Assembly (NCBI GenBank): GCA_017619755.1
Contig: JAFZRU010000027.1
Location: 1-64,000, forward strand
From: Prevotella sp.
GTDB taxonomy: Bacteria; Bacteroidota; Bacteroidia; Bacteroidales; Bacteroidaceae
DNA length: 64,000 nucleotides
Direction: 5' to 3'
Shown: one piece after another, positions 36,830 to 44,690 of the stretch
How positions within the stretch are numbered: the stretch's first letter is position 1
Layout of the letters: every line of letters starts with the position of its first letter
Position numbers and translations under genes: made by a program
Notes under the pieces: model-generated
What the model saw: only the letters and a program-made list of their open reading frames with translations
Database searches by the model: none
Told to the model about the DNA's origin: nothing

Positions 36830-37987
36830 ATGAAAGGACGCTTCCCCACAGACAAGTTCCAGTCGATAGAGACCCCCTTCTACTATTACGACACCGACTT
36901 GCTGCGCACCACCTTGCGTGCCATTCTCTCGGAGAGTTCGAAACACGAGGGCTACGAGGTACACTACGCTATCAAGGCCAACGCCAACCCCAAGGTACTG
37001 AATGTGATAGCCCAGGCCGGCCTTGGTGCCGACTGCGTGAGTGGAGGCGAGATACGTGCCGCTCTTGGCGCCGGCTTCCCCTCTCGCAAGATGGTGTATG
37101 CCGGCGTTGGCAAGGCCGACTGGGAAATCAACCTTGGATTGGACAAGGACATTTTCTGCTTCAATGTAGAGAGTCAGGCAGAACTTGAGGTACTCAACGA
37201 CCTTGCCGGCCAACGTGGCAAGAAAGCCCGTGTAGCCTTGCGCATCAACCCCGACGTGGGAGCCCACACCCATTCGAACATCACCACCGGCCTGGCGGAG
37301 AACAAGTTCGGTATTGCCATGGGGGATATGGAGCGCGTGGTGGACGAGGTGAATTCCCTACCCCATGTGGAATTCATCGGCCTACATTTCCACATCGGTT
37401 CGCAGATTCTCAACATGGGCGACTTCGCCGCTCTTTGCAACCGCATCAACGACCTCCAGAAACAGTTGGAGCGCCACAGGGTGACGGTACACCACATCAA
37501 CGTCGGCGGTGGCTTAGGCATTGACTACACCCATCCCAACCGCGTTCCCATCCCCGATTTCAAAGGCTATTTCGACACCTACGCCCGCCTGCTCCATCTC
37601 CGCCCCGGCCAAAAACTCCATTTCGAACTCGGCCGCTCCGTGGTGGCGCAATGCGGCACCCTTGTCACCCGCACGCTCTACGTGAAGCAAGGCACCGCCA
37701 AGCAGTTCGCCATTGTCGATGCCGGTATGACCGACCTCATCCGTCCCGCCCTCTACCAAGCCTATCATAAAATAGAGAACATCAGCAGCGACGGTCCGGT
37801 ACAGACTTACGACGTGGTGGGGCCCATTTGCGAGTCGAGCGATGTCTTCGGCAAGTCGGTGGACTTGAACGAGACACACCGCGGCGACCTCATCGCCCTC
37901 CGCTCCGCCGGGGCGTACGGTGAGATCATGGCATCGCAATACAACTGCCGCAAACTTCCCCGTGGGTACATCACCGAAGAGTTATGA
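36830..37987 (+). CDS. lysA: Diaminopimelate decarboxylase
   Basis: A 385-residue fold-III PLP enzyme that converts meso-diaminopimelate to lysine. The PLP lysine is in [10 protein letters not shown] near residue 48; FHIGSQI, the GGGLGID phosphate loop and the catalytic Cys in [10 protein letters not shown] near residue 330 are present. The stop overlaps the following GT2 start by 4 bases. With lysC it makes a lysine pair inside the operon. Confidence 0.96.
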   Translation: MKGRFPTDKFQSIETPFYYYDTDLLRTTLRAILSESSKHEGYEVHYAIKANANPKVLNVIAQAGLGADCVSGGEIRAALGAGFPSRKMVYAGVGKADWEINLGLDKDIFCFNVESQAELEVLNDLAGQRGKKARVALRINPDVGAHTHSNITTGLAENKFGIAMGDMERVVDEVNSLPHVEFIGLHFHIGSQILNMGDFAALCNRINDLQKQLERHRVTVHHINVGGGLGIDYTHPNRVPIPDFKGYFDTYARLLHLRPGQKLHFELGRSVVAQCGTLVTRTLYVKQGTAKQFAIVDAGMTDLIRPALYQAYHKIENISSDGPVQTYDVVGPICESSDVFGKSVDLNETHRGDLIALRSAGAYGEIMASQYNCRKLPRGYITEEL

Positions 37988-39129
37988 TTCCGTTACCCCT
38001 CGACCTCCTCACCATGGTGCTGTCGGGTGCGCTGCTGCTCTTGGCACTACTCACACCGATGTTCAGCCCCTTCTTCCGCCGGCTGCCCCGTCGTGGGCAA
38101 ACCACCCCCGGCGAACTGCCGCCCGTCACCGTGCTGCTGGTGTCCAACGGCGACCATGAGGCATTAGACGAACACCTGCCGCTTTACCTCACTCAGGACT
38201 ATCCGGCAGGTTACGAAGTGGTGGTGGTGTCCGAGAAGGCCGACCTTGAAACGGAGAACGTGTTGAAGCGCTATTCCCACGACCAACGCCTATACCACAC
38301 CTTCGTGCCGGAGAGTTCTCGCTACATGAGCAAGAACAAACTTGCCATCACGTTGGGTGTGAAGGCTTCCAAAAACGACTGGATTGTTCTCACCGACCCT
38401 CGCTGCAAGCCGTTGGACAGCCATTGGCTCTCCTCGTTGTCGGAGCATTTCACCCCCTCCCACAACATGGTGCTTGGCTACTCCAACTTCACTCAGGAGG
38501 CCAAGACTTACCACCGTTTCGAACGTCTCCACACCGCCCTTTATCTCCTGCGCCAGGCCCGCACGGGCAAAGCCTACCGCACCAACTGCCTCCACGTGTC
38601 GTTTCGCAAAAGCGAGTTCATGGAGCGCCAAGGATTCTTGGAGTATCTGAAATACTCCATCGGCGAGTACGACTTCCTCGTCAACAAGTTCGCCACAGAA
38701 GAAGGCACCGTCGTGGCCGACTCCCCCTCCACTTGGCTTTGGGAGAGCCCCCTGCATCCCAAGTCGTGGCAGAACCGCCAAGTGTATTACCACGAAGTAG
38801 GCAGACACTTGGAAGGCGGAACAAAAGTGCGGTTGCTCCATGCCCTTGACCAATGGGCTATGTATGGCAATTATCTCTTCGAATTGTCAGCGGGCGTTTT
38901 CGCCGGTCTCACCCATCGGTGGGTGCTTTTAGGCGTTGCCACGGTCTCCCTCCTGCTGACCATCGTCCTTCGCACCATCAATGGAAAGAAGACGTTCAAG
39001 GAATATCAGACCGGCCTATCCTCTTGGAAGGTGGTTCCCTTGGAGTTGAGCATGCTCCGCCGCTCCTTCCTCACCCGAATGCGTTATGAATACGCCGACA
39101 AGAGCGACTTCATCAGCCACAAGGTGTAA
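37984..39129 (+). CDS. GT2-family membrane glycosyltransferase
   Basis: A 381-residue family 2 glycosyltransferase. A membrane helix lies at residues 8-28, the GT-A domain follows (PPVTVLLVSNG, SKNKLAITLGVKAS, and LTDPRC in place of the usual DxD), and one or two helices lie at about 300-340 (VLLGVATVSLLLTIVL). Acceptor and donor are unknown; surface glycan synthesis is likely. It is the last gene of the operon. A 7-bp hairpin (39138-39156) follows but has no T-run. Confidence 0.8.
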   Translation: MIPLPLDLLTMVLSGALLLLALLTPMFSPFFRRLPRRGQTTPGELPPVTVLLVSNGDHEALDEHLPLYLTQDYPAGYEVVVVSEKADLETENVLKRYSHDQRLYHTFVPESSRYMSKNKLAITLGVKASKNDWIVLTDPRCKPLDSHWLSSLSEHFTPSHNMVLGYSNFTQEAKTYHRFERLHTALYLLRQARTGKAYRTNCLHVSFRKSEFMERQGFLEYLKYSIGEYDFLVNKFATEEGTVVADSPSTWLWESPLHPKSWQNRQVYYHEVGRHLEGGTKVRLLHALDQWAMYGNYLFELSAGVFAGLTHRWVLLGVATVSLLLTIVLRTINGKKTFKEYQTGLSSWKVVPLELSMLRRSFLTRMRYEYADKSDFISHKV

Positions 39130-39199
39130 CCTTTTGTCATACGACCATATCGTATGCAAAAAAATCAGCTTTTTGTCCGCACTATTGGATAATTTTCGC

Positions 39200-39207
39200 T
39201 ATTTTTG
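39200..39207 (+). promoter_or_regulatory. -7 element of the LRR protein gene
   Basis: TATTTTTG matches TAnnTTTG; TTTG at 39172-39175 lies 24 bases upstream, longer than usual. Confidence 0.6.
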
Positions 39208-39234
39208 CACCAAAGAAACCCAATATGACTTGAT

Positions 39235-41247
39235 ATGAGACAAATCATCACAACAATCCTACTGAGCATAGTGTTCACCATGCCATCCCTGGCCGCCGAC
39301 GTCAAAGTTGACGGCATCAACTACCGCACCTCTGGCAGCACCGCCATGGTGATGCCCAACAACTACGACAACAGTTCCGGCAGCGTCGTCGTCATCGGCT
39401 TGAACAACGGCTACGAGGGCGACGTAGTCATCCCCGAGACCATCACCGTCAACAACGTTTCCTACGAAGTGACCTCTGCATACGAGGGTACCTTCTCCAA
39501 TTCCACGAAGATGACGAGCATCTCTCTCCCTTCCACACTGATCGACCTTGGCAGCACACCCTTCTCCTCTTGCAACAAGCTCCAAGCCATCAACGTCTCT
39601 GCAGACAACCCGGTTTACAGCAGCGAAGACGGCGTGCTATACAACAAGACGAAAAGCACACTCATCTCCTGCCCCGGTGGAAAGACAGAGCACTTCGAAA
39701 TACCCTCCGGAGTGACAGAGATTGCCAATAGCGCCTTCTACGGCTGCTCCAAGCTGACCTCGATAAGCATTCCCTCCTCCGTCCAACGCCTTGGCGTTTA
39801 TGCCTTCCGTGCCTGTATCCTGCTGAAAGAAGTGAACATCCCCGACGGCATCACGGAGTTGGAGAACGGCGTGTTCAGGGGCTGCAGCTCCCTCCAGGAG
39901 ATAGTGGTGCCCTCGTCAGTGACAAAGGTTGACGACTACGCTTTCTACTACTGCCAGAGCCTCACGAACCTTCAGTTCCTGGGTCCTGTGACAAGCATAG
40001 GTTCCTACGGCATTAGTTCCTGCGTGAAACTCACGTCATTGGAACTCCCCCAGACGTTGGAAAGTCTTGGCGACCGTGTTTTCGAGAGCGATTCCAAACT
40101 TGTGTCAGTGAGCCTCCCCTCCACGCTCAAGAGCCTTGGCATGGCATGCTTCCGTGGCTGCTCCAACCTTACCTTCATCGAGGTGGGCGAAGGCAACAAC
40201 TATTTCACAAGCATTGACGGCGTGCTTTACAACAAGAGCATGGAAAAACTGATTTGCTGCCCCAGCATGCGCCAAGGGGCCTACGAAGTGCCCTCGACAG
40301 TGAAGAGCATAGACCACTACGCCTTCTTCATGTGCCGCTACCTCACCAACGTCAAGTTACCTCTTTCACTCACGGAAATCGGGTTGTCGGCTTTTGCCAA
40401 CTGCAGCAACCTCAGCATCCTGACCCTTCCCAACGCTGTTCGCCGCATCGACAAGAGCGCCTTCATCACCTGCACAAGCCTGGAGCGCATCGTTTCCTAC
40501 AACACCGTCCCCCCCATCCTCACTCCCACCGTGTTCTCCTCCCGCACCTACAACCTTCCCTTGCAAGTGCCTTATTCAGCCATCGACTCCTACAAGAACA
40601 GCGATGAGTGGGAAAATTTCTCCGATGTGCAACCAATAGCAGAGGCAGTCACCGGCTACGTTTCCGAGGCATTTGTCGGCACGACAACCACCATTGAGTT
40701 GAATCTCTACAACTCACAGACCAACGTAAGCAGCTACAACGTAACGTTTCAGCTTCCCGAAGGCATACGGGTGATAACCAAAGACGGGCTTCCCGTCTGC
40801 CGCTTCACTTCCCGCCACTCCGACTCCCAGCCCTCTTCCAACCTCTCTGTCAACTCCGAGGGCAACTATACATTGAACGTGGTGAACGAAGGCAACAAGG
40901 TGACGGGCAATGACGGCGATGTGCTCAGCCTCGTTATCATGGTGGATGCCAACGTCGAGCCCTCCGTCCATACCGGCACCATCACCTCCGGCAGCATCAG
41001 CTACTCCGACGGCACCACATTGGACCTCAATGGCGACACCTTCGTCATCAATGTGGAAAACGCGGTGGCTGGCGACGTTGACCGTGACGGGATAGTGAAC
41101 GTGATGGACGTGATGCTGACAGTGAACAACATCCTTGGCATACCCTTGAGCAATTACCAATGGCAGTTGGCCGACATGAACCACGACGGCATCATCAGCG
41201 TTGTGGACGTGATGGAGATAGTGAACAAGATTTTGGGTATCAATTAA
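39235..41247 (+). CDS. BspA-like LRR protein with cohesin-like and dockerin modules
   Basis: A 670-residue secreted protein with signal peptide ending SLAAD. Residues about 60-470 are BspA-type (LRR_5) leucine-rich repeats of about 23 residues with the recurring pattern AFxxCxxLTSIxLPxSV. Residues about 475-610 resemble a cohesin fold (SSYNVTFQLPEGIRV). The C-terminus has two dockerin type I calcium loops (GDVDRDGIVNVMD and ADMNHDGIISVVD). BspA-like proteins mediate adhesion to host or to other bacteria. The stop is followed by a strong bidirectional hairpin shared with the convergent FKBP gene. Confidence 0.87.
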   Translation: MRQIITTILLSIVFTMPSLAADVKVDGINYRTSGSTAMVMPNNYDNSSGSVVVIGLNNGYEGDVVIPETITVNNVSYEVTSAYEGTFSNSTKMTSISLPSTLIDLGSTPFSSCNKLQAINVSADNPVYSSEDGVLYNKTKSTLISCPGGKTEHFEIPSGVTEIANSAFYGCSKLTSISIPSSVQRLGVYAFRACILLKEVNIPDGITELENGVFRGCSSLQEIVVPSSVTKVDDYAFYYCQSLTNLQFLGPVTSIGSYGISSCVKLTSLELPQTLESLGDRVFESDSKLVSVSLPSTLKSLGMACFRGCSNLTFIEVGEGNNYFTSIDGVLYNKSMEKLICCPSMRQGAYEVPSTVKSIDHYAFFMCRYLTNVKLPLSLTEIGLSAFANCSNLSILTLPNAVRRIDKSAFITCTSLERIVSYNTVPPILTPTVFSSRTYNLPLQVPYSAIDSYKNSDEWENFSDVQPIAEAVTGYVSEAFVGTTTTIELNLYNSQTNVSSYNVTFQLPEGIRVITKDGLPVCRFTSRHSDSQPSSNLSVNSEGNYTLNVVNEGNKVTGNDGDVLSLVIMVDANVEPSVHTGTITSGSISYSDGTTLDLNGDTFVINVENAVAGDVDRDGIVNVMDVMLTVNNILGIPLSNYQWQLADMNHDGIISVVDVMEIVNKILGIN

Positions 41248-41262
41248 CGTACCCAACCAACC

Positions 41263-41297
41263 AAATGAGGGAAGGCCATAAAGGTCTTCCCTCATTT
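41263..41297. terminator. Bidirectional terminator, LRR gene and FKBP gene
   Basis: AAATGAGGGAAG (41263-41274) pairs perfectly with CTTCCCTCATTT (41286-41297); the A/T ends give U-runs in both directions. Confidence 0.85.
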
Positions 41298-41316
41298 ATT
41301 TATGGAGCAAGGCTTC

Positions 41317-42402
41317 CTATTCCTGTATGGCAATCGTTTCTATGGTGAAGAAGAGGTCAGAGTATGGTTTCACCGCTCCCGCCGCCCTGTTGCCGTATGC
41401 CTGGTCGTATGGAATGTATATTTCCCATTTGGAGCCTATGGGCATGCTGGTGAGAGAATGCCAAAATCCCGGTACCGTCTGGCTCGGCCTCATGACGACC
41501 GGCTCTCCCCGACTGTAGGAACTATCGAAAACTGTGCCGTCCATAAGTTTCCCCTCATAATTGAGTTTCACCATAGTGTCATCCTTGGGCTTGGGGCCTT
41601 TCCCTCTTGCCACCTCATGGTATAGCACACCTTTTCCCTTTGGAAGTTCCTTGAAGCCCAATTTCTTGTATTTCAACACGTTGATAATACTGTTGGCCCT
41701 GCTGTCCAAATCTTTTCCCAAAGCCTCCACAATGTCCTTGTCGGTCAGCGTTGCAGCCACCTCGTCCACCTTCTCCTTCACATCGTCGTAGGAGATGTAG
41801 AAATTGAAATCAGTAGCCTCGATGGTCTTTGCCACCTTCTCCTGAAGCTCGGCCATTTTCACCGCCATTCCCACCAAAGAATCCCCCGGTTGCTTTGTAA
41901 GCTTGGCCAAATCCCTCACATCTTGTTTCAACTGCTTGAAAGAATCCTTGGTATCACGGTACTTGGCCGGGATGAGCCCCATGCTTTCCTCCTGTGCCTC
42001 TAAATCAGCCACGAGTTTGTCCAAAGCGTCGGAGCAGCCGTTTTTCTTGAAAAATTCCTGCCTCCACTCAATCACCTTCTTGGCGTCGCTTGTGGAGACC
42101 ACGACACCCTCGGCATTTCTCCCAAGTTGCTCCATCTCCACCCTGGCCCAGTTGTCGATGTAGTCGCGAAGCATCACCCCGGCGAGCCTTGAAGCCACCG
42201 TGGCGTTCACCTTCATTCCCATAGCATTGCTCTTGAAGTTGTTTCCAAAGAGAATGAAAGCCAGCCATACAAGCACGGCGACGGCCACCACGGCCACGGC
42301 AATCATCAGCGTCCTCGCGAAATTGTTTTTCCGCACGCTTCGTCCCTCCCCCTGTTTGGGGTTGATGACGTCATTCCTCGATTTTTTTTCTTTTATAGCC
42401 AT
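41317..42402 (-). CDS. Membrane-anchored FKBP-type peptidyl-prolyl isomerase
   Basis: A 361-residue protein. A basic, polar N-terminus is followed by one membrane helix (residues about 31-52), an alpha-helical middle with coiled-coil character like the dimerisation part of FkpA-type enzymes, and the FKBP domain in the last 110 residues (VKLNYEGKLMDGTVFDSSY, VIPGF-like TVPGFW, IPYDQAYGNRAAG). It would help folding of exported proteins at the periplasmic face. The anchor replaces the lipoprotein signal seen in many Bacteroidetes homologues. Confidence 0.88.
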   Translation of the reverse strand: MAIKEKKSRNDVINPKQGEGRSVRKNNFARTLMIAVAVVAVAVLVWLAFILFGNNFKSNAMGMKVNATVASRLAGVMLRDYIDNWARVEMEQLGRNAEGVVVSTSDAKKVIEWRQEFFKKNGCSDALDKLVADLEAQEESMGLIPAKYRDTKDSFKQLKQDVRDLAKLTKQPGDSLVGMAVKMAELQEKVAKTIEATDFNFYISYDDVKEKVDEVAATLTDKDIVEALGKDLDSRANSIINVLKYKKLGFKELPKGKGVLYHEVARGKGPKPKDDTMVKLNYEGKLMDGTVFDSSYSRGEPVVMRPSQTVPGFWHSLTSMPIGSKWEIYIPYDQAYGNRAAGAVKPYSDLFFTIETIAIQE

Positions 42403-42424
42403 TTCAATCCATCAATTAATTGTG

Positions 42425-42432
42425 CAAAATTA
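42425..42432 (-). promoter_or_regulatory. -7 element of the FKBP gene
   Basis: Minus-strand TAATTTTG 22 bases before ATG 42402. No consensus -33 at ideal distance. Confidence 0.55.
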
Positions 42433-42472
42433 CGAATAAAAATCGTGTTCATCGCAACATCTTTGGAAAAAA

Positions 42473-42504
42473 TTTGCAGAATAGGAAATATCGTTGTAAT
42501 TTTG
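42473..42504 (+). promoter_or_regulatory. Promoter of the CDF transporter gene
   Basis: TTTG (42473-42476), a 20-base spacer and TAATTTTG (42497-42504). It lies inside the longer frame beginning at 42445 and so fixes the start at ATG 42529. Confidence 0.75.
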
Positions 42505-42528
42505 CATCGTTGCAACTCATCCTCTATC

Positions 42529-43425
42529 ATGAACGAGAAAGAATCCGACAGCCGCGTAGTGCGCGTGACCCTTCAAGGGACGTTGTTGAACATCCTGTTA
42601 ATGGTATTGAAATTCGTGGCGGCCATCATCGGCAACTCCGCCGCGATGCTTGCCGATGCCGTCCACTCGCTCTCTGACCTGTTGACGGACATCATCGTGC
42701 TCATATTCGTAAAGATGGGCGGTCGTCCGAAAGACAAGGGCCACGACTACGGCCATGGGAAGTTTGAAACCCTGTGCACCGTCATCATCGGCCTGCTTCT
42801 TCTTTTTGGCGGCTTGATGATCTGCTGCCAGGGCGTGTGGCAGTCGCTTCGCGCTTTCCAGGGCGCCGTGCTCGAGCGTCCCGGTTACATCGCCCTTGTA
42901 GCCGCCATCGTGAGCATGGTGGTGAAGGAATGGTGCTACCGCTTTACCATCCGTGCCGCCCGTGATACACATTCCCTTGCCGTGGCCACCAATGCTTGGC
43001 ATCACCGCTCCGACGCCCTATCCTCCCTCGGAACCACGATAGGCATCGGTGGCGCCATCCTTCTTGGAGAGCGTTGGCGTATCCTCGACCCCCTCACGGC
43101 GGTGATAGTGAGTTTCTTTATCATGCGTGTGGCCTTCATCCTGATACGCAAGGCAGTGAACGAGCTCCTTGAGGCCAGCCTTCCCGACGAAATGGAAGAC
43201 GAGATTCGTCAGATTGCCGGAATGGAAGAGGGCGTGACCGACGTCCATCACCTACAGACACGCCGCATCGGCCGCGGCATCGCCATCGAGCTTCACGTGC
43301 GTGTCCCCGGTGAGTTGAGCGTCACCCATGCTCACGACCATGCCACCAACATAGAAAACAAGTTGAAGGAGAAATACGGCGAGAACACGCATGTGGGCAT
43401 CCACATTGAGCCTATCAAGGAGTGA
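42529..43425 (+). CDS. Cation diffusion facilitator metal exporter
   Basis: A 298-residue CDF protein with six predicted helices. The transport-site residues are visible in helix II (ADAVHSLSD, two Asp) and helix V (HHRSDALSS, His and Asp), and the cytoplasmic C-terminal domain ends in HVGIHIEP. CDF proteins export Zn, Mn, Fe or Co in exchange for protons; the HxxxD in helix V leans towards zinc, but the metal is not certain. ATG 42529 is chosen from the promoter position. Confidence 0.92.
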   Translation: MNEKESDSRVVRVTLQGTLLNILLMVLKFVAAIIGNSAAMLADAVHSLSDLLTDIIVLIFVKMGGRPKDKGHDYGHGKFETLCTVIIGLLLLFGGLMICCQGVWQSLRAFQGAVLERPGYIALVAAIVSMVVKEWCYRFTIRAARDTHSLAVATNAWHHRSDALSSLGTTIGIGGAILLGERWRILDPLTAVIVSFFIMRVAFILIRKAVNELLEASLPDEMEDEIRQIAGMEEGVTDVHHLQTRRIGRGIAIELHVRVPGELSVTHAHDHATNIENKLKEKYGENTHVGIHIEPIKE

Positions 43426-43471
43426 CAATTGTCTTTTTTTTACTATCAATAGCCCATGTCTTGATAGAAAA

Positions 43472-43487
43472 TGGCATGGAGTTTGCT
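43472..43487 (+). promoter_or_regulatory. Sigma-54-like -24/-12 motif upstream of rpoD
   Basis: TGGCATGGAGTTTGCT places GG and GC exactly 12 bases apart, as in sigma-54 promoters. It lies about 190 bases before rpoD in the correct direction. A chance match is quite possible, and no enhancer-binding site was seen. Confidence 0.3.
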
Positions 43488-43598
43488 TTATTCTTGTGTG
43501 CGAAAGAATTATAAATCAACGACATGCGGCCATCCGCTTTAACTTTTTTTAAGCAAAAAAATCGAGCTGAAAGAGTAACAACGTATCGTTATTTTTAT

Positions 43599-43606
43599 TA
43601 ATTTTG
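43599..43606 (+). promoter_or_regulatory. -7 element of rpoD
   Basis: TAATTTTG about 68 bases before ATG 43674; no clear -33 element. Confidence 0.6.
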
Positions 43607-43673
43607 CATCGCTATTCAAGGATAAATTATTATTTGCTTGGAGTTCAAGCAGTTAGAAATTAAGGTAAACAGG

Positions 43674-44546
43674 ATGAGACAACTAAAGATTACAAAAAGC
43701 ATTACTAATCGTTCGAGCGAGGCTCTTGACAAGTATCTTGTCGAGATAGGCCGTGCGCCATTGATATCGATAGACGAGGAAATCGAGCTTGCTCAGAAGA
43801 TCAAGAAGGGCGGCCCCGAAGGGGAGCGCGCCAAGGACAAGTTGGTTACCGCCAACCTACGCTTCGTTGTTTCAGTTGCCAAGCAATACCAGCATCAAGG
43901 ACTGACACTCACCGACCTCATCGACGAGGGTAACATCGGCTTGATTAAAGCCGCCCAGAAATTTGACGAGACCCGCGGCTTCAAGTTCATCTCCTACGCC
44001 GTGTGGTGGATTCGCCAGAGCATCCTCCAGGCGATAGCAGAGCAGAGCCGCATCGTTCGCCTTCCATTGAATCAAGTTGGCTCACTTAACAAGATCAACC
44101 ATGAGATCAACAAGTTTGAGCAAGAGAACATGCGCCACCCCTCTGTCTCCGAACTTTCCGACGCCACCAACCTTGACGAGGAGAAGATTGGCCAGAGTTT
44201 GATGGCCGATGGTCACCATGTGTCCATCGACGCCCCCTTCCAGGATGGCGAGGACAACTGCATGCTTGACGTGATGGCCAGTGGCGACGACAGCCGCACC
44301 GACCGTTACGTGGACCACGAGTCGATGGCTTTGGAGTTGGAGTCTGTGCTCAACAAGGTGTTGAAGGATCGCGAAATCACCATCATCCGCGAGTGCTTCG
44401 GCATTGGTCAGCCAGAGAAAGGTCTTGAGGAAATCGGCGATCGCTTAGGCCTCACCCGTGAGCGTGTGCGTCAGATTCGCGAGAAGAGCATTGCCAAGCT
44501 TCGCGACAGCGGCAATGCCAAGATACTGATGAAATACTTGGGATAA
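43674..44546 (+). CDS. rpoD: Primary RNA polymerase sigma factor
   Basis: A 290-residue sigma-70 protein of the short Bacteroidetes type that lacks region 1.1. Region 1.2 (ALDKYLVEIG), region 2 (DLIDEGNIGLIKAAQKFDETRG followed by the YAVWWIRQ segment), region 3 (RLPLNQVG) and region 4.2 (LEEIGDRLGLTRERVRQIREK) are all present. This factor recognises the TTTG/TAnnTTTG promoters found throughout the window. ATG 43674 gives the conserved start MRQLKITKSIT; the longer frame from a TTG at 43638 does not. Confidence 0.97.
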   Translation: MRQLKITKSITNRSSEALDKYLVEIGRAPLISIDEEIELAQKIKKGGPEGERAKDKLVTANLRFVVSVAKQYQHQGLTLTDLIDEGNIGLIKAAQKFDETRGFKFISYAVWWIRQSILQAIAEQSRIVRLPLNQVGSLNKINHEINKFEQENMRHPSVSELSDATNLDEEKIGQSLMADGHHVSIDAPFQDGEDNCMLDVMASGDDSRTDRYVDHESMALELESVLNKVLKDREITIIRECFGIGQPEKGLEEIGDRLGLTRERVRQIREKSIAKLRDSGNAKILMKYLG

Positions 44547-44562
44547 AGCATCATGCACCATC

Positions 44563-44595
44563 AAGAGCGGGTCCTTTTCAGGCCCGCTCTTTTTT
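44563..44595 (+). terminator. Rho-independent terminator of rpoD
   Basis: AAGAGCGGG (44563-44571) pairs with CCCGCTCTT (44583-44591) and is followed by a run of T residues. Confidence 0.9.
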
Positions 44596-44654
44596 GTGTT
44601 ATTTGTTGTTTTCCTTCATATCGAAGAGTTTTTCAACAAAAGGACAAATCGTTT

Positions 44655-44686
44655 TTTGTATGAAAGGGGAAAAATGCTTACTTTTG
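44655..44686 (+). promoter_or_regulatory. Promoter abutting the DUF5686 gene start
   Basis: TTTG (44655-44658), a 20-base spacer and TACTTTTG (44679-44686). The element ends four bases before ATG 44691, so transcription would begin at or next to the start codon. Confidence 0.75.
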
Positions 44687-44690
44687 CGGA

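Noticed and set aside
39138..39156. A terminator after the GT2 gene
   Set aside because: The 7-bp hairpin is followed by A rather than T residues, so it is too weak to call.
39400..40600. Short regularly spaced repeats as a possible CRISPR or satellite
   Set aside because: They are diverged coding repeats of the leucine-rich protein, kept in frame.
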